Shown: one piece after another, positions 12,871 to 24,600 of the stretch
How positions within the stretch are numbered: the first letter of the stretch is position 1
Layout of the letters: each line of letters opens with the position of its first letter
Assembly: GCF_018139145.2 (NCBI RefSeq)
Contig: NC_059478.1
Location: 13,003,001-13,067,000, forward strand
Direction: 5' to 3'
Length of the DNA: 64,000 bases
Origin: Gymnogyps californianus
Taxonomy: Eukaryota; Chordata; Aves; Accipitriformes; Cathartidae
The notes under the pieces: generated by a model
What the model saw: only the letters and a program-made list of their open reading frames with translations
Told to the model about the DNA's origin: nothing
The model's database searches: none
Program-made: the position numbers and the translations under genes

Positions 12871-14290
12871 AGTGCATGACCTACTGATTTAAATACAGCA
12901 TTCTGTTACAGTGGCCCTGGGGGAAAATGTCTTGAAAGGGTATTCTCTCGAAAATGGAACTCTCTAGGTTTGTCTCATTCTGTTTCCTCCTACCTTAGCA
13001 TCAGATCTTTCTCAGCCCTTTCCACAACACAAAAGCCCCGTCACTAAAGTGATAAGCAAGCAGCAATTTTGATACTAATCAGAAAAGATAATGATAGATT
13101 TAAGCATGCCAAAGCGACATGCTGCCTGATGGAGGGGGGTAACTCTGTTGCTATAGGAGGGACACATCCTCCCTGATGGATCTCTGTAGCTGCAGTGACT
13201 TCAGTGAAACTTTACTATCTTTTTTTTTAAATACATAAAATTCTACCTCGAGGAACTGTAATACTGGCTAGCTGAGCCATTCAGGAAGTCATCTTCTGGA
13301 GTCTGTTTTTAGATAGTTGTAGTGTATATGCTTGTATTTCTTGTGAAAATAAATGAAACAAGTACCGTATTATATTTTAACTACCTAGCTTAATAGTTCT
13401 GCTTAAGTTTTGCTATTCCTCCTTTCTTAAGTTGTGAGTGATCCTTTAAAGTTTTGATTTCATCAGTATAAAAATATCTAAAGCTCTGTTTTATTGAACA
13501 CTTCCATCATCTTGAATACCTTTATTATACTGCTTTTGAGGTCTTATTTTTCTATGCAATTCAATTCCCTTGACCTCAGAAGAGTATTCGTTCCTGGTAT
13601 CCTCTGCTTTATATTATACAGGCTTTACCCTGGTGTGCCATCAAAACTGTTGCTGTGAAGTGGTGAGTTTTAGTACTATGAAATTGAACTCTTCCACAGT
13701 GATAGAAAACAACTGACCCTAGTTCTTCAACTAGTGGGTGATTGATTGGGAGACAAAACCAAGTGAGAAGTAAGCTTCTTGTGCTGCTGGCTTTTTTTTT
13801 CTTTTATCTTTTTTTTTTTTTTAAATAATTCCAAAGTGAAGTAATACAGTGCAAGATGATATTAGACTGAAGAGAAAATAGTCTCTTGAACACAAGAGAT
13901 GACTTATCCAGAAAATGTCCAACTTATGAGTTTCTGAAATGAGAACTCTCTTAATAACCAAAAGAGCAATCCCCTCAGTTGTTGCCAAATTGTGCAGATT
14001 CTCTTAGTAGAAGTTTTCAGTTGTGCAATATATGACAGACACACGGTATACGTGTTTTAAGAGACTGTCTCAGACACTTGCAATGAAATGTCTACCTAAA
14101 ACATGGATGGACTGTAAATCTGTTCATTGCCATTATGAAGTGTTTTTGCAGGCCAATTATAAATGACTGTAGTCTATGATTAGGTGGCTAATAACTTAGT
14201 GAACTCTTCAGATCAAAATTTCTTCTTCTTAGCATATTATTGCATTGTCCAAGAGCTGACTTCAACTTGTTCAATGTATTCATTATTTGG
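12871..14290. other. AT-rich unique DNA, no gene seen
   Basis: Contains T-rich runs at about 13791-13822 (CTTTTTTTTT, then TCTTTTTTTT). No recognisable repeat family appears before the LTR that starts at 14291. Confidence 0.5.
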
Positions 14291-14871
14291 TGCCCTGGTT
14301 TCGGCTGGGATGGAATTAATTCCCTTCCTAGTAGCTGGGGTAGTGTTTTTTGGATTTAGTATGAGAATAATGTTGATAACACACTGACATTTTTAGTTGT
14401 TGCTAAGTAGTGTTTATACTAAGTCAAGGATTTTTCAGCTTCTCGTGCCCAGCCAGTGAGAAGGCTGGAGGGGCACAAGAAGTTGGGAGGGGACACAGCC
14501 AGCACAGCTGACCCAAACTGGCCACAGGGATATTCCATACCATATGACATCATGCCCAGCATATAAACTAGGGGGAGTTGGCTGGGGGCCGCTGCTCAGG
14601 AACTAACTGGGCATTGGTCAGCAAGTGGTGAGCAATTGCATTGTCCATCACTTGTTTTGTATATTCTAATTCTTTTATTATTATCATTTTTATTATTATT
14701 ACCACCATTATTATTATTTTCTTCCTTTTCTGTTGTATTAAACTGTCTTTATCTCAACCCACAAGTTTTACTTTTTTTTTGTCCCCGATTCTCTCCCCCA
14801 TCCCACTGGGTGGGGGGAGTGAGCGAGCGGCTGCATGGTGCTTAGTTGCTGGCTGGGGTTAAACCACGATA
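14291..14871 (+). mobile_element. Solo LTR of an avian ERVL-like retrovirus, copy 1
   Basis: A complete LTR of about 581 bp on the + strand, matching copies 2 and 3 along its whole length. It begins TGCCCTGGTTTCGGCTGGGA (the canonical TGTCCTGG has one change) and ends GGGGTTAAACCACGATA (expected CACGACA). Internal landmarks, in order: a TATA box (CATATAAAC, 14560-14568), the motif GCAATTGCATTGTCCATCAC near 14634, a hypervariable ATT-rich tract at about 14676-14720, an ATTAAA poly(A) signal at 14737-14742, and the conserved CTCAACCCACAAGTTTTAC. No retroviral internal sequence adjoins either side, so this is a solo LTR left by recombination. The flanks (TTTGG left, TTCAG right) are at best a worn 5-bp target duplication. 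It carries no protein gene; ORFs across it are artefacts. Confidence 0.92.
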
Positions 14872-16460
14872 TTCAGTTTTCCTAAAAGACTCTGTCAGTA
14901 TGGATTGATCAAGAATTTAGTGCTGATAGCTAAACATTGCCTGTATTTGCTCTCCATGGAGAGTGTTGAAACTGGATTTGTTAGAACTCGTTTCTGACTA
15001 AAGATATATCCAACCTAAACTCCTACTTTTGTGTTATAAAATCACTGCCTAATCAAACAGACCAGTTTAAGCTATTAGCAATAAGTTTAAGTACTGATGT
15101 TTCCCTAAACTGTGACATGTTCAAACACTTTTTTTTCTTTTTCATTCATCTTAAATTGCATTCAAAGTAGAACTGGCTTTTGAAATTAAGCTCAGAATAT
15201 GGAAACTATTTGCAAAGCTTTGTGTGGTTTGGTTCTGAAACTGTTTCACATGCTGCATTTCTGGACTGGCTGCTGCTGAAGTCCCTTTAGCCGATATTGG
15301 TTGGGCAGGGAAGAGCATCAAAAGGTAATTATCTATGGCTTGCTTCACTGTGGTGATGAGGGCTGTTTAAGGCAAATTAGTGGGACAGTGTTGTTGTGGA
15401 GCTTTTTGGTTGTTTTATTCCTCTGGCAGAATTCAGGATATCAGTGTTTTCAGGCATGGCAAAGGAACTGAATAGCTTCATTTTCATTGTGATTATTAAA
15501 TTTATCAAACTTTGGATGTTTCTGAGTTCTGTGCTCTAAATTATTTTTTGATGACTGGAAAATAAAGTCTCGGTCCTACCAATTTAAAAAAAAAATTAAA
15601 TACACAACCTTTAAAATACTTTTAAATTTTTATATGTTCAAGATAACAGGGGATGGGGTGGGGGTGGCGGTGTTTAAAACTGAGAGACTATTCTTACCCT
15701 GGTAAGTGTCTTTAAAAATCAAAAGCAGGGAGTATCTATTTGTATATCAGTATGCGTAATTACTAAGTGATGGAGTCCAGCTATATTTTATGTACAGAAA
15801 ACAGTACACAAACAGTAAAGAAACACCAATGTTAAAAGTGTTAAAGTATGTTCAAATAACCTGTGCTACTTCTTGCTTAGCACAGAATAAGCTCTCATTG
15901 CCAGACCCTAATGGATTTGTTGAAATACTTCGTCTGATTATGAAACCCATCTAAAAAAGCTTGGCCCAAAGCTTACTAAAATGATTCTTCCCTTGTGTTT
16001 CCAACTTTTTTTCTCTGCAAAAATTTCTTGCAACCACTTCGATCCTACAAAATAACCAGTCACTCTTTGCCTGGCGTTCAGAGCCTATTATGAACCCTCT
16101 GATTGCAAAATCTTGAGTTCCCACTGTCAGCAACTGTTGCAATTCCCAGTTTCTAGGTCACATTAAAATACTATGATAGTAGTTTCTAGTCATCTTTCCC
16201 TGTTTAACTACCTCATCTTATGGGCTCCTGGCACTGGCATTCACACTGAAAAGTGTTACTGCTTGTATGAGTAAGCGGCACAAATACAGACTTTGCAGAA
16301 GCCTGGAAGCATGTAAGCCATAATTTGCTGAATGATGAAAAGGGAACATAGGGTAAGGTTGGTCCAACGTGCTCTGTTTGTCAGCAAAGGCTGAAGTGTT
16401 GAGAGTAAGAAAAGAGGAATGTTGCAAAGAAATCTTCTTTGTTGACTGCGTAATGATCCA
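14872..16460. other. AT-rich unique DNA, no gene seen
   Basis: No open frame above 70 codons and no recognisable repeat. A short G-rich run (GGGGATGGGGTGGGGGTGGC, about 15650-15670) could fold as a G-quadruplex on the + strand. This is only a motif call. Confidence 0.45.
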
Positions 16461-16990
16461 GAAATGTACTGCTCGCTAAAATTGAAGATACTGGTTTATA
16501 ACATTTTGGTGTTCATTGTATCAACAGGTGGCATGATGAATTCTCTTGGTCTAAATAGGAATGCATTAAGTTATTTGAACAGATTTTGCTGTAGTAATTC
16601 TACTTATTGTGAAGTGTTTCTGGTTAGTTCCTAACTAGATGCCTATAGCCAAACTACAGCTTTCAGAAAGAATTTGAATTTGTGCATTGCATATGGGCTT
16701 ACACAGAGCCAAAAATTTGCAGCAAATTGTCATGTAACACTCCTGTGAAAATGCAGCTGGGAAGTTTAGACCATCTTCTGGTCTAATAAAAATCCTAAAA
16801 TGTGATTAATTCCTTAGTGGATATGATTCCTATCTTTATTTATGGTGCTATAAAAGTAATTTATGATACTGTACAAAGATGAGGCAAATTCTAGAGAACA
16901 TGCAAATAAAAAGTATTTTTTATTGTTGTATAATAAAAACTGTCATTATTAGCTTAACTGGACAATAAAATCTAGGCTCTTTGAAAACAT
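16461..16990. promoter_or_regulatory. Candidate conserved noncoding block
   Basis: About 500 bp of motif-dense AT-rich DNA with no repeats and no useful frame. It includes an octamer-type ATGCAAAT (in ACATGCAAATAAA near 16899), GTGATTAATTCC near 16802, and GTCATTATTAGC near 16943. These match POU and homeodomain site types. The regulatory role is inferred from style alone. Confidence 0.2.
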
Positions 16991-17954
16991 GTTTACATAT
17001 TTTCTTATTCCAGTAGGAAAAAACACTCCCTGGGTCAGAAGGTGCTGCTGCCAACCTTTAGGCAGTTTGGAAGAACGCGGGAGTGGAGCTGTGTCTCTTG
17101 AAGCTCACTCCAAGAGTAAAAAAAGGTAGCTGGGGCAAGCTGTGCTGAAGAGTTTGCAGGGTAGGACCATGACAAGCCCTGCCAGGGAATTGTGATTTGG
17201 ATGGTCCTTATCAGCCAAACGCTGCCGTTAAAACCCACGCAAGCCCTGCCATAATGAGCTTGCTTCCAAAGCCAGGTCTGTTACTGTGGTTCTGGAGTGC
17301 ATGTTTGAACAACGTCCCTTCCTGAAAATGCTGATGTGTTTCCTTTCTTTTCTGTAATAGAGACCATTAACTCAGCATCTGATTGACAAGTGTAAAACTA
17401 CTAATCTTGACTTGAAGTCTGCACCTTTTAGATTTCTTTGTGATATTTCTGGTTAAAATTCGTGTTGGTGTGAGAAACGGCATCTACAATGAAGATGACA
17501 CTTCTATTTGCGGTCTGTTTCCCAAAGACAGCCTAAAAGACTTCCGCTCTGATGAAAACAGGTCACATTTCATCCCAAAGCAATTGCAATGACAGATACA
17601 AGCTCTGTAAAAAGTTTATAACAACTCTGCTGACAGATACTCAAATAAGTACGGGAGGCCAGCAATAGAGTATTCATTACAAGGACAGGGAGATCCGTTG
17701 TGGCCCTCATTGTACAAATCTTGATCAGGTACAAATTCTACCAAACTTCCTCACCGATGCTAGCAAGTACTTTAAATAACAAGCGGTCCAAATGCAATCC
17801 AGAGTAAGATATTAAAATAAGAAGGAGGGAAAGTAAGGCCTCTCTTTGCATCTTATAAAATTATCACCTGTTCTTAAGCCGGTAATATATTCCAGGAGTG
17901 CCATATATTCAATTATATGACACAGTCCTGTTTTTTCTTTAACTGCTCTTATAC

Positions 17955-18295
17955 CTGCAGATTATTCTTCAAATCTTGATTTACTGCAAGCAGATTTTGG
18001 CTGTCCTCTGGTGTCTGAGGCTGGGTACTGGCACCAAAAAAAAGAAAGTAGATTGGAGCAAGAGCACTAAGATCATTGCCCACACTGCGGGCAATGTCAG
18101 TATTAAGGAACCAGTGAAAAACTGGACACTGCATTTTGCTCCCCGGCAAACCCCTGGCTGAGAACAGAAACTGCTGACTTGCTTATGAGGTCCTCCAAAA
18201 ACTCTGTATGTTGGCCTAAAGGTGTCCGATATGATCTCATCGTAGTTCAGAGGATTTCTGAGTTGAAAGCCTTTAATGAAGAGTGATGTTCTCAG
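17955..18295 (-). other. Weak candidate exon or pseudo-exon on the minus strand
   Basis: Read on the minus strand, an acceptor-like tract (GTTTCTGCTCCCCCTACAACAG) is followed by 341 nt and then a strong-looking donor, CTGCAG|GTATAAG, at 17954/17955. One frame is open over the first ~310 nt but ends in TAA just before the donor. Another is open over the last ~210 nt right through it. No single frame spans the segment, so as a coding exon it would need a frameshift. The peptides match no family I recognise. It also contains a hairpin, CATTGCCC/GGGCAATG, at 18074-18096. It could be a noncoding RNA exon, a decayed exon or chance. Confidence 0.12.
18074..18096. repeat. Short perfect hairpin (8-bp stem, 7-nt loop)
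   Basis: CATTGCCC, then the loop ACACTGC, then GGGCAATG. No poly-U run follows, and the stem is too short for a microRNA precursor. Confidence 0.7.
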
Positions 18296-21180
18296 CTGTT
18301 GTAGGGGGAGCAGAAACACTGTTTGCAGTTTAGCTTATGAGGAAGAAAACTATCTACTTATACTTTCTGTTCTCTGTTAAAGCGCCTTGGATTCTTAATC
18401 ACTTGATATTTGGACCAGTGCAGTGTTCAATGAATGCATTCAGTACCTATTGTTAATCTGTTTTTCTCAGAGTAGTAAAACTATCACTAACTTCACTTTG
18501 GTACATGTGTACTTGGAGTTAACTCACGCTGAAGGCCATCAAAACTACATGTAAGTTTGTAGGGCCAAAATTGGGCATTCACCATTTAAATGGTGAAACA
18601 ACAATGGCTGAATGTAGTAAAGTGAGAAAAGCTCTTTTTCCAGAAAACCTTAAGATCAGGTTAGTAACACTTAAATAATACCATGGTGAAAGCTCATTCT
18701 TTTATAGTAAGTCCCAGTCTCTTGGGAGACTGACAATTTGACAGTATTAATCCCTAATTGTCTAAAATGAGATGGGCCAGCTGTGGTTCATGGATCACCG
18801 ATAGTCTATGGTGGTCCATCTGTTATAAAAGGGATTAAGGAAGAATCCATTAATCTTCAGGCAACTATGCTTTGCTAGTTGTTTTAGGGACTTACAGAAC
18901 CTTCAGAAAGGATTCTTTTTCATTTTCCTGATTCAAATAAAGGTATCAAGCACTTGGCTGTCCTGCACTGTAATGTCTTTCCTTTCTGGTACCTTTTTGC
19001 AGGAAATTTGACCTTTACTGTTCTGAAATGGAAAGAGGGGGAGTGAGACTGCAAAGGCCAGCCTTGAATTTCAAAATGACCTGGGAAGTTTGAAGTGGCT
19101 TTGAAGAAAGAGGGAGATATGGGACTCAAGCTTCTGTAGTCAGGGAGAAGTAAATATTACAATTTCATAGACATAACCAAGCATAGTAGAATTCATTACA
19201 TCTTTTCTCCTTAGAACTGTCCCACTTTGATGCATAACACAGTAGGATGGTCATATGAGGGAACATGCTGGTTTGTGGCTGAGAGTTTGAGAGCACTATT
19301 GGCCGGGAAAGTAGGTCTGCTCTAAGAAGTGGCCTGAATATGAAGTAGTTTAAGGTCTTCTTTTAAATACCATAATCTCCCTGGGGCATTAACACTGCTT
19401 AGCAAAGTAGTCACTAAATTATTACAGTTTCAAGTTATGCTGTTTAAGCATGTAACCCAAACAGGAGAGATGTTGACTGCTTCTCCTTACTCAACATTGA
19501 AATTCAAGTCCAGAAGTTTGCTCTTAACTTTGCTGGTTGGGACTCAGATATTTCTCCTATGACTTCAATAATGCTTTCTTCAGTCTTGAGGAGTCTTAAA
19601 TAAAAGAACAGAGAATTTCATACAGATATTTTTCTAAGCTCTTGCAGTTCTAATAAAGTGGTATTGCAAAAATCTGTGTTAAAATTTAAATGGTAGGAAA
19701 GAAAAATGGGGCAGGAGGCAGTAAGGAGAAAGGGCAATGGAGGAGAAAAGAAAGAGGAGATAATATTCTATAAGCTCTTTGTGGCAAGGAAGGATTCCGA
19801 GTATATATTTGTGCAGAACAGCGCAGCAGTGGGCCTAATTAATGCCTGTTACCTGCCACTTAATACTAAAAACTTGCACTAAAACTGTTAGTAACAAACA
19901 GAGAGACAATGAGAGGAAGAATGCAATGATGGAAGGGAAGTGCAGGAAATGCAACACAAATATCTCCCTTGAGACAGTCTAAATCCTGCTTAAGACTGTA
20001 GGAACTTCTTGGAAGCAGAGACCGCAAATGCAAGCCATGGCTGCCTAATGACAGTGGTCGTAAACTGGGGTACAACAGTGCTGGGGTGGGGAAGGGCAGA
20101 ATACCTTTGCATTTTCTTGTGAGATTTGTCCCACGGTAGTCTCATCATGGATTTATTATAAGCTGATCTAAGTTGTGGAAGCTGGTAATAGGCTTCAAGA
20201 GAACATGCTGATGTCTGGGTTTTGCTGAGGCTGAAGTAGAGTGGAGCCTGGTTTCTCTAACTGTGTGAAGGTTCAGGACTGAAATAGAATAGGAAGTACC
20301 TGAAATGGAGCAGCTGTTTGCTGTTCAGCTAAACATTGTTTTTATGCAAAACTATCCAATTTCAGGGAAAAATTATTTTAGAAATATTTCAGGTTTTGTG
20401 CCCTAGACGATTATTCAGATTTTAGTTACAATCGATAATATTACAAATTATTTTTCTAGGCATTTTTACAGAGATTTATTTTTACACGGTTGTTTTTATG
20501 TCATCTGATTCATTGCCGTGAGTTTATCTAGGTACATTATCAAGTGTGAGAGAATAGTCTCTGATCTGTCTGAATAATGGTAGAGTTGATGTGTAACCTT
20601 TGTAAACCAAGGACTTCAGGGCATTTATCTAGTAGGTATCATGTTGTATACACAATGGGAGGGGATAACAAACTTCAGAAATGGGGTTTGTTCATACAAT
20701 AACATTTAAACTCATCGTTTAAAAGCAAGAGTGATATCTGTTCAAACTTTAGCTTTGTGATGGTGGAGGTATTCACTAGTGACCTCCAGACTGAACTCTG
20801 ATGGCTCCTCTTCCTCCATATAGACACCTCAGAGAAAGAGCTACTGCTTTGGGAACTGCAGTAGAGATGAGTAGTATGGCACTACCACCTTGGGGTCCGG
20901 TCATGTTTCACATGCTAAACTGGAGCATGGCTTGTTAACTTTCTGCCTAAAGGTAATCCATGATTTACAGAAGTTAAGATACTGATGATCTATTATCAAC
21001 CTCATTCACGTGAAAGACCTATAATTTTGCTCTATCTGATTCAAAGGCAATGTGTACTGGTGGTATTAGGGATTTTTATTTTTTTTTTTTCTTTGTACAG
21101 ACAGGACCTAGGGGTAAAAGTATGTGAGAATTTGTTATGCTCCATACTCTGCATTTGGAGATTGAGCCAGTAGTATTCTA

Positions 21181-21680
21181 GTTAGCAGTTTTACATAATC
21201 TCATTGACTTTAGTGGCTTTATCCTTTTCTTGCACTATAAATGAAAAAGACTCAGTCCATTAACATTTAAATTGGAGATACAGATTCCTGATGTAAACTA
21301 TTTGCAATGACATTAATAGTGGGCACAGCCCATTAGTGTGAGCTCATATTAACAACATTTTAATAATCATGACAGAGCTTTTTTTAAAGTTATGGGAATT
21401 TCACTGTAGCATATAATTAAATGTGTATGGAATTTTTATTGGTTATAATTAAGATGCATGATCTTTGTTTATTATAGCATTAGAAAGTACTATAATAGCT
21501 CTGAAAAGCACTGCTCGTCATGTGGTATTGCTTAATTATGGAAAAATACTATAACACTTCAGGTTGGCCTGATTAAAGCAATTAGCACAAAATTATAATC
21601 AGATGCTATTAAAGTATATAAAAATATTTACAAGCCTCCTCATGACTATGGGAATTGGGCATTAAATGTTGCTGTTCTTA
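21181..21680. promoter_or_regulatory. Best candidate conserved noncoding element
   Basis: A 500-bp block rich in clustered homeodomain, POU and forkhead-type cores: TTGGTTATAATTAAGATGCA near 21440, TTTGTTTATTATAG near 21464, GCTTAATTATGG near 21530, and GATTAAAGCAATTAGCACAA near 21571. There are no simple repeats apart from one T run and no coding frame. This motif grammar is typical of developmental enhancers that are strongly conserved among amniotes. The conservation itself cannot be seen from one sequence, so the call is an inference. Confidence 0.28.
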
Positions 21681-24600
21681 AGGAGATGATGCAATTTATA
21701 TTTTTACTCTTACTATCTAGGAAAAGAACATATGAATCTATTAACTACTTATTAGGCAACGTTACCAGGAACTTATGTGTGTGCGTGTACTTAAAAATAT
21801 TTTCATGTCCTTTAGAATCTGATGTTATGTGTGTTGGTCTTATCCACAAAAGCTTTCCCATTTGTATTTCTCCAACTAATAATATACGACGTAGAAATGG
21901 GATCCTTCTTTTGTTATCCGATCCAATGTTCCTAGACTACGATAAGATTATTTTCTCCTGCCCCTTCATCTCTACTTGGGAAACACTGTCACTGAAATCC
22001 AGTCTTTGGCACAATAATTATGCCAATGTTAATATTTTTCCCTTGCTTATTATATGGGCAAATATTGGACGTCTGTTCACCCCTTCTTGTTATGATGGTT
22101 TGGGTTCTGTGTGGATTCTGGAGGTATTCAGCATTTTAGGGTAGCTGGAACCAGCAACATCACCAACTAAAATGCGCAGATCAAGAGGGTGGGGGGGAAT
22201 AAGGCCTTAAATATTTTTAATTATGATTATTCTCTCATCTGCTGGGTTTTGAATCTTTGGAGTACACTTAAGTAAAGCTTCTCTCCACAGCCTTACACGA
22301 TAAGAACTCAAGTATTTTCAAAATAACAAATAAAATAAAAAGAACATGTCATTGGCAGTAGAGGGACAGCCATTTCTCTCTGAGCTGTTGCATCTTAGAA
22401 ATAGTTTCTTCCTGTTTGCACAGTAATCTCTCCAGTTCCTTCTTGAATCTGCTGCTCCAGCAAAGCAGGGAGACCTGATGATGAGAACAGAGCTCTATAA
22501 GCAGCAAGTACTGAGCAGGGAGATGTCATCTGTTGTAATAAAAAGGTCTTTTTTGGTCTCAAAATTCTTCCTGCTACTGTACATTATGCATTGAAATCTT
22601 TCAGTCCATTTTATTTTTTCCTAAAACAAACTCTGAGACATTCCTGCCTTATATCTGCCTCGGTAAGGAAAGAGGAATGACACTGTTTCAGCTGGGAGAA
22701 GTCCTATTTGTTATGGTAAGAGATTAAGTATGTTTGTCAGTGTGTTTATTTCGTTACTCTCGCCAACCTTGGCTGTTTGTGTGAGTAAGAGATGGCAATT
22801 CTGTTGCAAATTGTGAGATGCGATATTTCCCTCAGCAGGTGATGTGTTGCCTGAAACTGTATTAAACTATGCTGTGCCTTTCTTTAACATTCCATGTCAG
22901 TGGCTTGCTTACCACTAAATCTGTAATTTTTTTCTACTTATTCTCTGTTCTTCTCTTCTCAAAACTGTGTTTGTTATGTGTTTCCATAACAAACAGATGC
23001 CAACCATCTCCATATGCTACACAAACAATTTCATCTGTATGCAGCTCAGTGGTTCTGGTGAGCTGTTGAGATGTTTTTAAAAAAAAAAAAAATCAAAGTA
23101 ATGAGACTCTAAAACAAAATTCTTTCTGTGCCTGCACATCATATGGGAACTTACAGGTTAAGTAGATACCATCAACTAAATTGTCTTGTGCAAAGTTTAT
23201 GAATGACAAGTAACACATGGGTGGTCCCAATGATTACACTTCAGTTTGTAAGATATTTCCTTTTCTTGCTTAAAAATCATAATTAACTGATGATACAAAT
23301 TCTTTCAAATGAGATACTGTATTATCTGTGCATTTTTGTTATATTAGGATTCTCTTTAGCCATACCCAATTGTGTTGACTCTAAGCTGTGCACAGTAGTT
23401 TAAAAATAACGTCACTATTCATCTCGAGCCATACTTCTCTCAAAGCATCAATGATGATGAGGACCTTCACTTACATTTCTCTTTGTGTGCAAGGGGGCAG
23501 ACTTGGCTGAGGCATGATGCTGAGCCAAGGATAGCAAGTGGGAGAATGGAAGGTGGAAGACCATTTGATTAGGTATTCATCTGTTGGCAAATTAATATAC
23601 TTTTGAATCTTAAGCACTGAGTTCTACAAACCTCACCAGCATGACAAAACTTGAGGTAGTTAGAAAGGTGGACTAGTTCTGTTGTTTGGGGGTTTTTTAA
23701 TTTTTTTTTTTATTTTTTATTTTTGCACAACTTCAGTTGGGTCCTTTTTAGCGTCAGTTGCGTATCAGCATTGAGAGTAGCTCACGGGAACCACCACGCT
23801 GAAATAGCCTTCTCACTGGTCTACCAGCTTCTATCCTGCTCAGTGACAACTCATCCAAACTCCTGCAGCTTTAATTCATCTCTTGGACCATGCGCTTGCC
23901 TGGAGTGGCATCTTTTAGCAGTTCCTCTTTCAGTCTTGGCATGCTCACCCTGGCATCTGAGGCCTTTCACAAAACAACAGTTTCCTACTGTATACTTCCA
24001 ATTCTGGTTGTACGTCTACTCAGAACTTGTGCTGTCTTTGATTTTTCAGAGCCAATAAGTGATGAAAATGTGAATTCTAAAACTAAATCAGTCTTTTGTT
24101 TTCTCTTGCAGTACAGTTCTTTGATCATTTAGATAAATAGTTTGTTGAAATGATTTAGACTACCTAATCTCCTTTGCTCAGTGCTATCTCATTGCTCTCA
24201 CATGTTCTCTAATTTTTAACTTGCTATGTTTCTTATAAAACAAGTATCACTATAAGACAAATGAAACTAGAACATGAGGGCGGATGTACGCTAGAAAATC
24301 AAGCTTTGATGCCAGCATCATCTAGCTAATGAGGGTAAGAGCAGTACTGAAGATAAGCAGCAGCCAGAACTCTAGTCAGAAACGACTCTATCCACCCATG
24401 TTTGCACTTTGGTATAGAAATTTTAACTTTTCTCCAGACGCTGACTCAATTTTTTTCATTTTGACGGAAGTCTGGACTACTGCTTTTTTATTAAATAAAA
24501 AGTAAAATTCACAGCTATTGTTACAGGTGCTAATGAAATAGAGAATCTTTGCATGCCAAGCACATGCTATAATGAAATTTTGCTTTGTAGCTACAGCAGT

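Larger units (their letters stand above)
16991..21180. other. Unique DNA, no gene supported
   Basis: Contains a weak exon candidate on the minus strand at 17955-18295 (listed separately), a purine-rich stretch at about 19684-19761 (AGGAAAGAAAAATGGGG and similar), and a T run at 21071-21090. A sequence near 18780-18825 (GTTCATGGATCACCGATAGT) has the feel of an old interspersed repeat, but I cannot assign a family. Confidence 0.4.

Noticed and set aside
14676..14720. An independent ATT microsatellite
   Set aside because: The ATT-rich tract recurs at the same place in all three LTR copies, so it belongs to the element.
21686..22144. A 152-codon open frame as a gene
   Set aside because: With stop codons at roughly one in 16 codons, the longest of about 8000 frames in this window is expected near 140 codons. 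Composition and sequence are unremarkable.
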